Source of the DNA: Motacilla alba alba
Lineage: Eukaryota > Chordata > Aves > Passeriformes > Motacillidae
Length of the DNA: 64,000 nt
Assembly (NCBI RefSeq): GCF_015832195.1
Contig: NC_052031.1
Span: 12,339,850 to 12,403,849 of the forward strand
Direction: 5' to 3'
Shown here: one piece after another, positions 1 through 13,700 of the stretch
How the letters are laid out: each line of letters starts with the position of its first letter
Position numbering within the stretch: position 1 is the first letter of the stretch
Notes under the pieces: model-generated
Database searches by the model: none
Told to the model about the DNA's origin: nothing
The model's input: the letters and a program-made list of their open reading frames with translations, nothing else
Translations under genes and position numbers: made by a program

Positions 1-1619
1 CTTTTAAGTGTCATGCTTAGGTGTTAATTCTTGACTCTCTAGAAATGTCTCCCAAACAAACACCTAAGATGAAGAAGCCTTCTCTTTTTAGCCCTTGCCT
101 TGATGATCCTAAAGAAATAATAGATTTAATTGAAAAAAACCTTTACTTTAAACTTTTGACTTTTTAATGAGGTCTAATACAATGCATCTTTTTGGGATTA
201 AACACTCAAGCCTACCACTTCCTGTTAGAGATTTCTTATATGAAAGAAAATTGCTGTCTTGCTTCCCCCTGCCACGTATCCAAGTCCAGTGTGGTCTGAA
301 CACAGTTCTGCAGTGGTAGTGCTGTTGCATGGATTGGTCACTAGATGATACCCTTATGCTGTTATTTCTCTGATTTCGTATTGGTAACATTTAGGCTTCA
401 TTCTGCTGTAGTAGGTTGTAGATCTCATGATTTAGGTCCAACAGAGTGAACATATGATGCCATATGTGATCCTAGTTTGCAGCTGTTAAATATAACTAAC
501 ATGAAGCAAAACCCAAGATTTATTTTCTCTGCTGCAGCTACAATAATAAAGTGACAATAGGCACTGGCAACAAGAAGAAAGTGGCTGGCAGGATTGAGTC
601 TTTGAAATTTATTTTCCTTGACAAATTATAGTTTATAGTAGGAAGTGGTTTCTTTTGAGGTTTTCTTTTAAGGTTATTGTTATTGTAGGATAGTTGAGAG
701 GAGAGAGCAAAATCCAGTATGTTAGTGCAAGTGGAGGAATATTGTGAATTCAAAGCTGTCTTTATTCAAATGTTATTACTGTATTGTGTGTGTTGGGAGA
801 TAATGTATATTAAGAGGGGTAATAACAGCTCGTACCATCTCTTGTTTTTTAAAACTGTCAAAAAGAATTGCCTTAATCTCATCTCTTCCTCAGCAATGCC
901 CCCCATTGCATCTTGCCCCCCTTATAAACAGCAGCTTCAAATTTTTATACCCAGTCCAAGAACTAGCTCAGGAAACTGGTGTAGTTTTGTTTAGATTTTG
1001 ATCCTCCTGTCTGTTCACAGCTGAGTTTAGGTTAATTTTAGCATTAGAGTAAAATGCTTTAGAATTGCTATGGAATTTTTGGGGTTTGTTTCTTTTCTGG
1101 GATGAAGCAGTGTTACTTGGGGTTGGTGAATGGATGTTTGCAATCTAAGTATTAATGCAGCTTGAAACTAGTGGCATCCTGCAGCTGTCGTGGCCATGGT
1201 GGTATTCCTCTATTTGGAACTGCTAGAAACCTCAAATTGGATTTATTTGACCAAATGTAAATATTTACATCTAAGTTAGTAGCCTAAGGCTCTTTTTACA
1301 GTCAGAGGAAGTCTAGACAATATGGCCAGTGTAGTCTGTGGTGCAGTTCTTCCCATCTCAAACATGTAAATAGGCCAGATGAATTGTGACCCAGAAATAC
1401 TTGTTCCTTCCCAGGCATCAAATCTTGACCTCAAGTCAAGTAAGTGCTACCACTGCCATTCCATCAAGAGGAAGTAGTTTTGATGCTTTGGTTTGACTTT
1501 TTTTACTTAGATTGTTTTTACACTAATCACATGTCTTTGCATTCACTTCGTGGGAGGGTGATGAGGTGTTTCTTTAAGAGGGCAGCCTATATTCGTGCTT
1601 TCTCTGCAACACTTTGCAG
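1..1619 (+). other. Intron of GSAP
   Basis: No exon that joins in phase to the exon at 1620 can be found here, and nothing resembles the human GSAP residues expected immediately upstream. The stretch is AT-rich with short unrelated open frames on both strands, so I read it as the 3' part of a GSAP intron. Confidence 0.7.
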
Positions 1620-1745
1620 TTCCAAAACTCCAAAGGCTTCTGGGAGAAACTCAACTCAAACTTGGAGAGTGTGAAGTATGCAGAGCCACACTTGCACTAC
1701 CACAGTCAGGTACTCAGGAGGGAATGGTGTAACCTTTCAGAAGAG
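1620..1745 (+). CDS. GSAP: GSAP exon (first in window)
   Basis: 126 nt, phase 0 to 0, 42 codons. Acceptor ctttgcag and donor gtgagt. The protein contains [19 protein letters not shown], nearly the same as human GSAP. Confidence 0.95.
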
Positions 1746-4700
1746 GTGAGTAAGAGGCACTGGAGCTGAGACCCTGGAACTCCCCAGAGCTGCCTCTGAA
1801 GTGGGGATTTTAAAGTCAAGCATGGAGGAGTTGGCTTTTTTATTTTGAAGATAAATAAATGGGAATCTGATTATCAGAAGTGCAAAGACTTGCAGTCATT
1901 TCACCTAAGGTGATTGCCTGGAAGTTTTGTTCTCTTAAAATAATGCAAGACATTAAAGAAAAGCAGAGCTTGCTCTGTATTGTCACGAGGTTTACGTGTG
2001 TGTGAGTGTGTGAGAGCTCGGGCACTTGGAAGATGGTGTGAGGCCCCACCGTGTTTTATTTCCAATCAAAGAGAATACCAAATTCATTTCTGATCTTCAT
2101 TCTGTCAGGAAGTATTTGATTTGGTCTTCTGTTTTCTTCATTTTGGGATTTTTGTTTGTTTACAGAGAGAGGAGAGAAGAACCACAGCATATTTGAGGAA
2201 TATTTTTGAAAATGCCAAAAAGTACGTACTGGTTTATATTATATTTACCCCTTCTTATTTTGCACAAATATGTTGGAGGAATTAATGTGCCATTTAATAA
2301 GTTGATTAGGTATCTGATTGGATATCTTTACAGAAGATTATCCTGATGAAAATCAGTTATTGGAATCCTTGTAATCACTACAGCATTAACTGAAATACAG
2401 GCCTCTAGAGCTAGGGAATTTATGGTAGATGTGAAGTCATTCTCATGCAGCCTAGACAGATAGAATTTTTTTAATGCTATCTAGTATTTTTACTACATTT
2501 AGTCACATGTACTGTTCTCAGATGTCTTTACTGTTCAAAGCTGTCTTTGAAAGATCAAAGGCTCATTTGAGTTTTTAGTGATGTTATCAAAGCCTTTAGA
2601 GTATTGCAAATGAAACACACTGATTTTGGTTTCAAACCCCAGGGTGCTTTCTCATCTGGACACTTGGGACTCTGGTAAGTGAAACCTTTCTTGATGTAGG
2701 CCTTAGCTGTAAGACTGAGGTTTATTAGAATATTTTCATCCAGCTGTTGTTTGCTAAAAATCAGTTGCTATGTGTGTTTTAAGCACAGAAGAGTTGGAGG
2801 ATTTAAGATGAGAAGAAAACTTGCATGTACTGACTAGGAAATGCTTGAAAATAAAGTCCCTAGTTCATATTGTATCTAACAATATAAGCAGTAAAATGTG
2901 GTCTGCTGAAGGATATCTTCTTCAGGATTTTTCTTGTGGAGCAGAGTATCAATGACACCGTGTTACTGTTGAGTCTTGTCCACTTGTAGCTGCAACATCA
3001 GAACTTATGCAGGAGATTAGGGCTGGTGAAAAAAACATAGTGTAGAGAGAGCAGGTGTGATGAATTTCTTTGGACCAGAAACACTTGAGATTTTTTGATG
3101 CGCAGTTCTTCTGTCACAAATAAGTAAAACTGAATTTGGTGGTGTATTATGTTTCTGCTGTTCACACATCAGTGCCTTCTATGTGCCCTGCCATGTGTGC
3201 TGTGACATGACGCTCATGTGAGTGCTGCTCAGTCCTTTTATTACCAAGAATTTTCAGTGTACTCATTCCCAGCCCCTAACAGCAGCCATCTGTGTCACTG
3301 CTACTTATTGCAATGGGCTCTGACTTTGAGAGACTTTGCATCAATTTAATGAACCTCAGCCTTGTGTTTTCAAAGGTGCTTCTTGATTATTTCTAAATAG
3401 CTGCCATCCAGTAACAAGCATCTCTCTAGTGTTTCCCTGTAGATTTGTCCTTGGGTCCTTTAAAATCAAGCAGCAGAGGTCTTTGTGCTGCTGAGTAGTA
3501 GTGTAAATATATTTGAACATGAGCAAAAATAGGTGAAAATTTTGAAAGAGTTTAGCACTTGGTTCCATAAAATCTTGAGTTGGTTTTATCTGTATCAAGA
3601 AATAGAAGATGGCTTTTCTTCCTTTGTTTTAGTAGACAGGATGCACTGATAGGAAATACAGGTTATTAATTTCAGCAGACACTGTAATCTCCTTCCATTT
3701 AGTTAGAGAAGTTGTTTTCGTAGTGGTCTACAAATCTGAGTAACAGAAGCAGCCAGACCATGGGAGAGAATCAGTGGGAGGTGATTCCCTGAACTATTTA
3801 CTTTCTGCTAGCCATTTTCTTGGAAAACCCATGCAGCTTCTAGAGTTTGTTTGTTTGTAAATGACAAGATCTAAGTAGCACATCAGCGCTGGTTTTACCA
3901 GATGGTTCTCTCTGCTCTTTGCTCTCTGGAGTCACCACACTGTGATAACTCTTACTTAAATATCAAAGAGAAGAAGAAGTGGATGGCAGATAAAGGGTTA
4001 TTTTCCATTTTTCAGTTCTCTTATTCAGTCCATGGTTCTTCAGTGTCTTAGCTCTGTAGCAGAGTAGGTCAAACCACAGCTTCTGTTTGCTTGTCTGCTC
4101 CTAAGTACTTTTGAAGCTGGTTGAATGCTTGTGATATTTCTCTAGTGCCCTGTCCTTGAATGATGGTTGCTCTGTTTGTTTCAGAGACAAGGCTGGTACC
4201 TCTCTTTGAAGAGGAGGATTATCAGCAGCAGTTGCTCATGGGACTGGTATGTGCTTTTGTCACTGTGCACTAGGGGACGCACGGGCTCCACAGATGTGTG
4301 AGGAGTTCCAAGTTCCAGTGCTGAGTGGAAGCTCAGTCAGGGTAGCTATGGGGCAAACACGGCATTTCCTAAGTTTTAGAGTTCATCATCATGATATTAT
4401 CTTAGCAGGTCATTGTAGGGCATAGGGGGAAAAAAGGAATAGAATGCTGATTTGTCAAAAGGCTTTTTCCCATTATAACTTTGGCTGGAAACTGGGAGGT
4501 TATTTAATCTGTCCATTATTTTTGGACTACTTTATGCCTTTGAAACATATATAAGTGAATTCCTCCCCTCCATTCTCTCAATTTGATGAACAGAGATCTT
4601 CTTGCTCCTCAATTTAACATCTTTTTTACTGTTTCTTTTTCCTCCTACCTCACTTCTGAGACTGCTATGGCCATTCTGAGGTCCCTTCTTCTTTTCCACT

Positions 4701-7700
4701 GTTTTTGCCAGTGATCTCCCTAAAGGATCTACCATCTATGTGCTTCTGAGCAATAAATCCTGTCTCAAATCCCTACCTGACCTCTGTCTAAATACATATC
4801 TTGGCTTATCCCTTGTTCTTCTACTTTTAAAATCAACTAACTCTTCAGTATGCCCTAGAAGGTCTCAGCAGTGAAGAACAGATCAACACTGTCCTGTCTG
4901 TTCATATCTGAGGCAAATTTTCCTTCTTTGCAGTAGTCTCCCTGTTGCCAAGTTTTTCTTCTCATTCTCTGCAGCTTCTCTGCCTTCCTTCCCCTCTGTT
5001 TATTCAGACAGATCCAAAAAGCAGGTCACTTTGTCTCTGCCTTCCTCATACCTATATTGCTGTCTTGACACACTGATATTAGTCTGTGTATAAGTTCCTT
5101 GAGACAGAGACTTTTATTTGCTCCAGTTTCACTCTGAGCTTAGTAACTCTCAGAAAAGAGCCAGCGTGAACTTGAGTTGCAATCTGAAGCTGCATGAGGT
5201 CAGCGAATGCTTCAGAAAGGAGAGAGCAGGGAGTGGCATGGACTGTATGTTAACAAACACCCAACTGTAATGACTTCACAATTAATGATTAACCTGAAAT
5301 TGCTATTAATCACTCTGGTTCTCAGGTTCTTGGCAACTACCACAAATTGTACTTGTGCTAGCTTTCTCTATCATAAAATCTCTCAGGTTTATTTGTTTGT
5401 AATAAGTACTTACATTCTTAGAATTCAGTGTTATATTTGAATCCTTCTTTCACCCTGTTCCCTTGGCTTTGCACAGAGAGGTGTGAGAACTGAAAGCTTT
5501 TTTTTTCAGTATCATGGAAAATTCAACTTAGTATTCATTTTGCCGAATTTGCACCAAGTAACCATTTTGAATATTCACATCTGCTGATGAGTTTAGCAAG
5601 ATTGTGCAGCAGCTTGGGCTCTCACTCTGAATTGGAGTTTTGTAATGGGGAAATGTTTTGTTGAGTCAGTGCCTATTGATCAGGCCCTGCACCTGCTTTT
5701 GTGTTTCTTTGAAGATGCCCAACAACAACAAATTGTTGGCTTTTTTTCTAGATGGTTGCTCAGCTGAAGGATCACCTTATGAGACATCTACAATATGTTG
5801 GAAAAAAGAAGATTGACCAAATAGTTTTGGATTATGTTGCAAACCTGGTTAGTTTGATTTCATAGTCATTATTTTGAGCAAGAGTGTATTTGTTGGATTG
5901 TAGGTCCTTGGGTGTGTACCAGTTGGATATAGCATATATTTGGTGGGAAGAAATTGTTTTTAAGATATTTAAATATATTTTTCAGCCTAATATTGTATAA
6001 ATGGATAAAGAAAATTAATATTATTTAAATAATATTTTAAAAGTTGTACCTATCACTCAGAATACAGAAGAAACAGCTGTTCCATTTACAGCTTGTGCAA
6101 ATATAGTCTACTCCCAGAAATAAAATGAGAACTCATCCTGAAAGTTTAAAGCTGTTAGATCCAATTGGTTTCCTGTAGAACACATTGCTGCAGGTCTTGA
6201 ATAATGGAAGTGTCACCAGGGGAAATAAAAAATGAACAAAAAAATATGTCACTGCAATCTGACATGTGGATAAATCACCACCTCTCCTACACAGTGCCTT
6301 TGGTGGCCTGTGCGTGTGACAGGAGACAGTTTTGCATGAAGAAATCTTTGTAAACTACTCTGAAAATTTGCTTTCCAAATTCATATTTTTCTGTCTCTTG
6401 TCCTCTTAAGAGACCTTTAAGAAAAAAAAAAGCCACAAAAATCCCATAACTTGTGCACAGAAGTTATCTGCTTGGTTTTTTCTGTCTCAAGATCATGTCC
6501 TTTAAGTGCAGAACGCAGAGTTCTCAAAAGCTTGCATGGCAACTGTAAATCCTGTTCTTTGTGCAGTGTTCAGTAGAAACTCCCCACAGTGCTGTTTTCT
6601 GGGGATGAAAATCTTGGGAAACTTCCTTGAGGCTACTGATGCCTGCATGTCCTCCAAAGTCCTGTGTGAGTCAGTTACTCTGTCAATGTCACAGCGTTCT
6701 CTGAACCCCTGCAGCCCCACTGCCCTTCCTGACTTTTCAGGCCTCACTTTGACAACTTCACAAGTTGTTTCACTGGTGATTGGCAGACTTTTATGTATCT
6801 GTGTAGGAAAGAAACTGAAACTAGTGGTTGATTAAAATAGGAACAGTACAACTTGAACCAAAACTCTGTACCTGAAAATGGTGCTGAAAAAAGCCCAAGT
6901 GGAACATTTATTCTCCTTTTATTCAGTTTATAATAACAATTTGTTCACTTTTAGTAAAAACTAAGATAAAAAATGTGAAAACATCTATTCAACCTTGATC
7001 TGCAAGGCTAAATTATTGTAGACTAAATCTTGCAAAACAAATCTCAGCCCTCCCCACAAGCAGGGACTAATTCTCTCAATTGACAGGCTTGTTCTTAGAA
7101 AAGCTACTATAAATGAAGATAATGTGCCTCTAAAAGTTACTTCTGCTTTCTGCTGGTGCATCTTAGGCACCGTTTGGAAATCTTTAGAAATTATTTCCTT
7201 TTTAACCTTATGTTTCCCCTCATCCTAATTAGAAACTCGTACGTCTCAAACCTTTCCATATCCTAAATGTTTCAGAGTTCTTCAGGGGAATGAACTGGTT
7301 TGAGTCTTCCTGCAGTTCTTCTGTAGCATCAGCAGTGAGTAGCAGAGCTATTGAAACTAATGAAACAGGAAGAGACTTGAAGTTTGTCTGTTTACTTTCA
7401 TAAAATATTTCACATTACACTGAGGAGCCCAGGAGTGGCTGAGATTAGGCCCGTGGTGTGTAGTCACTGTGTCAATCAATTGCAGAAGAAGTCAGAGAAG
7501 CCAAAACTTGGGAGCACTGAGAGTTTCTTATAAAACAACAGGCAAAGGCTGGTTGCTGTCAGAGAACTGTGTGTTCTTGTATACAGAGAAGTAAAGTGGG
7601 GAAGTGTGAATGACACACCTCAGTGGGAATTCCTTGTTTGCTGAGGAGCTCTGCAGAGCGGGATTGTGCCTGGTTCCCAGTCCATGTGCCACCTTTCCTG

Positions 7701-10700
7701 CAGTGGTTGTTGTATGTCCATATGCTCTCTCTCCTCTGCAATCACTTTATCTTTGCTTTGCTCCATATCCGTTTCTCTCACTCTTTTAATTTCAGTGAGG
7801 CAGGAAAGGGGAGAAATAACTTACAGAAGCAGTGGGACATTTGCTGCCCTGACAGCAAGTGGAAGGGGAAGCAGGGTGAGCAGGCAGCCTGTGGCACAGG
7901 AAACAGGCAAGCCTGAATAAACTGTTGAAATTTCTCTGCAAGTCACTGCGGTAGCTGCACATTTTCCCCTGATGTCTGAAGGCTCAGCTGCAGAGGAACA
8001 GAGGACAGACAACGTTGGGATTTGAGTTTCCTTGGGAGGAGGAAGGCTGTGTCATACTACTGCACAGGAGGGGATCTGAAAGACAGCAAGACTTTGTCTC
8101 ACTTCCTTTTCTCCTTTGCTCCTGGTTCTTTTCTTTGACTTTGTTTGGCTTTGAAGTCTTTCCTGTAGAAACAGCCAAGGGAGCTGAGCACTTGTGATTC
8201 CCAATTACTTTAGGGCAATTTCAGTTTCCTTGGCACCATTGCCTGGAACTGTAGATGTTTCAAGACAAGGTGACAGCACTGTCAGCCAAGGCCCTCCTGC
8301 ATGTGCTGTCTTGCTGATGGTTGTGTGCTCTCTTGTTAGTTTAGAGGATTCCAAGGGAAATGGCTTCATGTATGTGCCCCAAAAAACTTCTTATAGTGTG
8401 TCTGTTATTCAGGGAAAAATGGCCTCCCCTGCTGAGTGTAGCTCTTAACTTGGCTGCCCCAGACACCCACTGCTAACCTCAGACAGGAAGCTGCCTGTGC
8501 TCCTTCCATCAGACAGATAATGCTGCCTTTCTCTCATGCACATTATCTTGTGTGCTATGTTCTGAAAAAAAAGATTGAGACGTGGATTATCTTTCTGTAT
8601 GTATTTTCTACAATGCCAAGAGTAGATGTTGATCTCCAAAGAGAATTGTGCTGTTAGCGTGGGTGTCACATCACAAACATTCATGTATTTAAGGTGCAAG
8701 TATGTTGTGATAGCTGGGATGGTTATGACTTAAGAAGTTGTTAAGCTTTCTGTGCCCTGTGAAAGCTGTACAGTTTGCTGTGTTAAGCAAAAAATGCTTA
8801 TTCTGGAGTAGCATACTCTTGAAAACCATTTGTGCTGCACAAATAATAATTGGTGATTTTGGAGCTTGTAAGAGCCTTCACTTCAACACTGATCCTTCAG
8901 ATCCAGCTGCAGCTCCTGATGCAGAGGCCTTAGCTGAACTCTCTGTGCTGGCCAGAGGTGAAATTCATTCCAGCAGCAGGTGTGGTTCTTGTGGCCCTTC
9001 TGTGGAAACTGGAAATCACTCATTTCCTAGAAAACTTGCTATACTCCCAAAAGATTAAATTGGATCTTTCCATTGCATCTAGAAAGAGTGGAGATGGCAA
9101 GTATTAGGTAGTTATTTTGCATCAGGCAGCTGTGCAAGCCTGGCTCAAGTTGTGGTGGATGGGAAAGGTGCTACCTTGTAGAGCTTTCTGGCCAAGATAC
9201 AGAGGATCACTCAGGAACATTACTGAAGATGAATATTCCAGTTCTGGCCTTTGCATGCAGATCTCTCCTGTGTGTTCCGTTTCTCTCTTGTTCAGAGCTT
9301 GTGATGAGTCAGACAGTGGAGAGGGCAAAGCCTATGAGGAGAAAAGAGAGTGGAGAAAAAGCATCCCTGGATTCTGACCATCTGGAGGGAGGAAGAGTGT
9401 TCCTAACTTCTTGTGACACCTCTTTGCAGAACAGGGGTCAGACTAGTTTTCTGAGTTTCCTGGGATTGATTGATTGCTGTGCTTTGAGGGCCAGAGATAA
9501 AAGGCTCAGAGGAAGTGTCTCAGTTGTGTTACTGAGATGTGGAACTGGTTACACACGACAACCATGAGGAAGTTATTTCAGCTCTTCCGTGTGTGGTTTC
9601 TCTTTCAGCTGCAGAAGCTGAGAAGGCCCAAGTGAGAACAGGGCTTGTGGCTTTGGTTTATGCTGACTGTGTGTGGTGGACGTCAGTTTGTGAGCGTGAA
9701 GAACAACAACATGGGCCAAGGGATTGTTTCACTTCACTGGGGACAAAAAGGAAACTCAACAGATGAGAAGAGGCATTTGTTTGTCTAATTTTTCCTCCTT
9801 TCCAGGACTAGATCTGTGATTCCTCCTGCATACTTTTCTTGGCAAACTGAACATTCCACTGTCTTCAATGTTATCCGCTTTTGCTGAGCCCTTGGGACTG
9901 TTCTTTGCCAAATGCTCAGCCACTTGGACATGCTGTTTTTGCTTTCATGGCAAACAGATCTTTGAGAATTTACTGCAAGAACCTGAGATCAGTTATCTCC
10001 AAGAAGCACAGTGTATTAAGTTGCTGCATGTCATGCATGATGCTTTGATAAGCTGGAAGCACTTTAAACAGCTGGAATAGGGCAATTCTGTTCCAATTCA
10101 AATTTTAATACCTTTATATTTTAAGGCCCTAGAGAAAAAAATGAAGACTTAGTAGGAGCCTCATGAGAATTTTTAACATGAACTGGTGTGTGGAATGAAT
10201 GAAGGCCAAGGGCCTGCTGTACACAAGCTCCTGGAAACATTCAGTTATCTCTTTATTGTTTTAGCTGAATCTGGTGCATCGAATAATGAAAGAAGTTTGG
10301 AGGACATACCAGCTTCATTCCTGTATCTTCTGCTTGTGAGCAATTGCTTTTTTTACAGTTTTCAGCCTGTCTTTTAAAATATGGGCGTAATGATTTTGGT
10401 CTTCATCAGTAGTACTCCTCTGAACAGTCAGTGCTTATGCTGCTGTCAGTGTCAATGTTACTGCCACTTACTCTTCCTAAGGATCCTGCTGGCCCTCTCT
10501 AGGCCAGTGAATATGAACCAGACAGGCAGTGTTATGGCTGGTGCTCAAACTTGCTGAGTCTGGAGTGGTCCTAAGTTGGGTGGTGGGTGGTAAACACCTA
10601 TGAAAGCCAGGTTGCTCACACCAGCACCGTTTTCCCTGTTGCTGCTGATTCCAGGTACTGCTGAGAGCCTTGTAAATGTGCATCAGTGGGGGCAGGAGAT

Positions 10701-13700
10701 GGGGACACCACAGAGACTTGGTGTGTCTGCAGCACTGGGCAGCTGGTGCTGGCTGAGAACCCTCAGTAAACTAGGCAGCATCCCATGGCCCTGCATCCCA
10801 AAGGCAGGCATTCAGTGCACTCCCAGTATAGCAAAGTGACCCTCTCTCTGGCAGAGAGTGGGCACCTGGGATTCTAAATGTGTTGCTGCTTTGTTAACTC
10901 AGTGATGAGAGAGGAAGTGCAGCAGAGTTTGCCGTGTTCCACATCATGAGTCGGATTCTGGAAGCAGCAAATGGCATGTGCATGCCTTTGCCTCCTGGTA
11001 AGTTCTGTGTTTTGCTGTTTTAATCTTGAGTGAGGAAAGCAGTGCTATTAATTCCCCCCAGCACAGCACTGGTTGCAGCACGTGTCAAGTTAGCTTTAGC
11101 AGTGTTGACAGCTATTCAAGTCAGTTAGAGAAGGGAAGGCTCTTGATAAACCTGTACAAGTAAAATGAAGCAAAACTAAATAGTTACTAGAAACAGAGAA
11201 AACTAAACAGTGGTTTCCAATGGAATGTGTGGGTGCAGTCTTATCTTAGAACTAAGATTTAGACTCCATTCATTTATACATATTAAATTTTTTAGACAGC
11301 TGGACTTCAGTGTCAAGAGGCAAAAGGGAAAATCCTATCCTGTAGCAGATAGAGTGTTTTTTCTCATGCTTTGCCCTGATAATAATTTTCAGTTTTTTCC
11401 TAAAGGGATTACTTCCAGCCTTGATGGAAAAGCTGGTCTTGATAGTAGACTTTAATTTCCTAGAGCTCCTCATTATTCTTTACAACATTTTCAAAGCACT
11501 TGCTTATTTTCATTAGGGAAAGACATCTTGACATCTTAATATCTTAATGCTTTCCAATTCTGTTTGAATCTTTCTGGGTTTTATTTCCTGATCTGTCTTT
11601 GGTCATTGAAACTGCTTTTGGTATCAGTTTGTCCCTCACTCTATGTGGGCACAAAAGCTGCCACACAGTAGTGTTACATGATAACAAGACCATCATCAGG
11701 CTGATGTCAAAGGAAAGCTGAAGTATTAATGCTGCCCGTGGGAGTGTCTTCGTGGCAACAACATCCTGAGGGTGGTGAGGCCTCAGATTTTGATTAATCA
11801 GGAGGAGAGAGTGAGATAAAATACAAATTAATTGAACAATTCAGATATAAGGCAACAGCTTGGAGACATTTAGGGATCGTGTATGACTTTAATCACTGTT
11901 TTCCATCTCCTTAGTTTTGTTCTTTCTGACAAGATTGTACTTGAGAGGACTTAAAAGATGTCTAAATAAGACTACCTGACTTGATAAATTGAATTCCTCA
12001 CCAACTATAAACAATCAGAAGTCAAGGGAAGTGATGGCTTTAGCTAGAATAATTCCAGCCTTGAATAGAGAATTAGAAAAAAACTATATATTGTACCAAA
12101 CAAGTTTGTCTCTTTCATAGGTTTTCACACTCTGCACCTGGGTCTTGGTGTTCGATGTCTCCCTCTACACACCCTTCTGCACTACATTGACAATGGCATC
12201 TTGCAATTGACAGAAACGTGTGTCAGGAAATTGCTGAAAGGTACAGTGAACATGGTGTTTCATTTGTCACCAGCCAGCTAACTGGCGGTGTTGTCCTTTG
12301 AGCCACTCCCCTTGGACAAAGGTTTTTTATTGCCCAGGACACTCAGCTATCCTTAGAGTCTTGTTTCAATGAGGGCTGTAGCTGATGGTGTTGCCTACCT
12401 GAAAGGAGAAAGTTAGGGCTCAGGCTATGTGATTGGCCTTACCACAGCACACAAAGAAATATCTGTGTGAAGAGAATCTGAGTTTGTAATTTTTCCACTT
12501 GAGACTTCCTAGAAAAGCAAATACTAAAGATCATCATAGGATTTGTTAGGGAATTTTTATGACTCTGTGAATGTGCACACCTGTGTGCGAGGAGATCGGT
12601 CTGCTATCCAGCCCTCAGCTTTTGCTTTATGTTTAGAAAAAGAAGAACAGGCCTGTCAAGCTGGCCTCATGGCTGGGGAAGCTTATGGAGCAGATCATCT
12701 TGAGTGCCATCACATGGCATGTGCAGGACTACCAGGGAATCAGACCCAGCCAGCATGGCTTTGTGAAAGGCAGGTCCTGCTTGACCAGCCTGAGCTCCTT
12801 CCATCACAGGGTGACCCACACAGGGGGTGAGGGAAAGGATCTGGGTGTTGTCCACATGGACTTTGGTGAAGCCTTTGACACCATTTCCCACAGCATTCTC
12901 CTGGAGAAACCAGCTGATCATGGCCTGGATGGGAGCACTGCTCCCTGGGGATAAAACATGCTGGACAGCTGGGTCCAGAGGGAGTAACATCCAGCTGGTG
13001 GCTGGTCCCCAGTGAGGTTCCAGAACTCAGTATTGGGCCCAGTCCTGTTTATTGTCTTTATCAATGATATGGACAAGGGGATCAAGCGCTTCCTCAGCCA
13101 TTTTGCAGATGACACCAAGTTGGGTAGGATGGCTCTGCAGACAGATGTGAACAAGCTGGATTGATGGGCTGAGGTCAATTGTGTGAGGTTCAACAAGGCC
13201 AAGTGCTGAGTCCTGCCCTTTGGTCACAACAACCCCAGACAACATCACAGGCTGGGGCAGAGTGGCTGCAAAGCTGCCCCGGGGGTGCTGGTCAGTGGTG
13301 GCTGAACATGAGCTAGCTGTGCCCAGTGATGTGCTATTTCTCCAGTGTCCAAGAAAAGGGACAGCAAAACATGCCATATCAATCTGTGCCTGATCTTGAT
13401 AAATGAAATATTATAAACTTGGAGAGTTGCACTTAGTCAAAGTGCATTTGAATTACAGTATAAATTGTTTCAAAAAACAGTGAAGTTATGGACAAATATA
13501 CAGAAATATGTTTGTACACATGATAAACATGTAAATAATAGTCTTTAAACTGAATTTTTCATTTCACTAAGGAGGTGATGTTTATTCTGAATGTCTTCAG
13601 TGAAAGTTGAAAGTTTGTTATGTGATTACTGTTTGTTTGATTTTCTTTTTTCCCTGTTGCTTATAGATCTGGATGACACTGAACAGAATGAAAAGCTGAA

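Noticed and set aside
43..167. Open frame beginning MSPKQTPKMKKPSLFSP after a plausible acceptor, considered as a GSAP exon
   Set aside because: It does not resemble human GSAP upstream of the 1620 exon, has no donor before its stop, and 40 open codons are expected by chance.
7559..9766. Cluster of 60-112-codon open frames on both strands in the GSAP intron
   Set aside because: They overlap each other on both strands, show no recognisable domain, and lie where GSAP exons on either side already join in phase.
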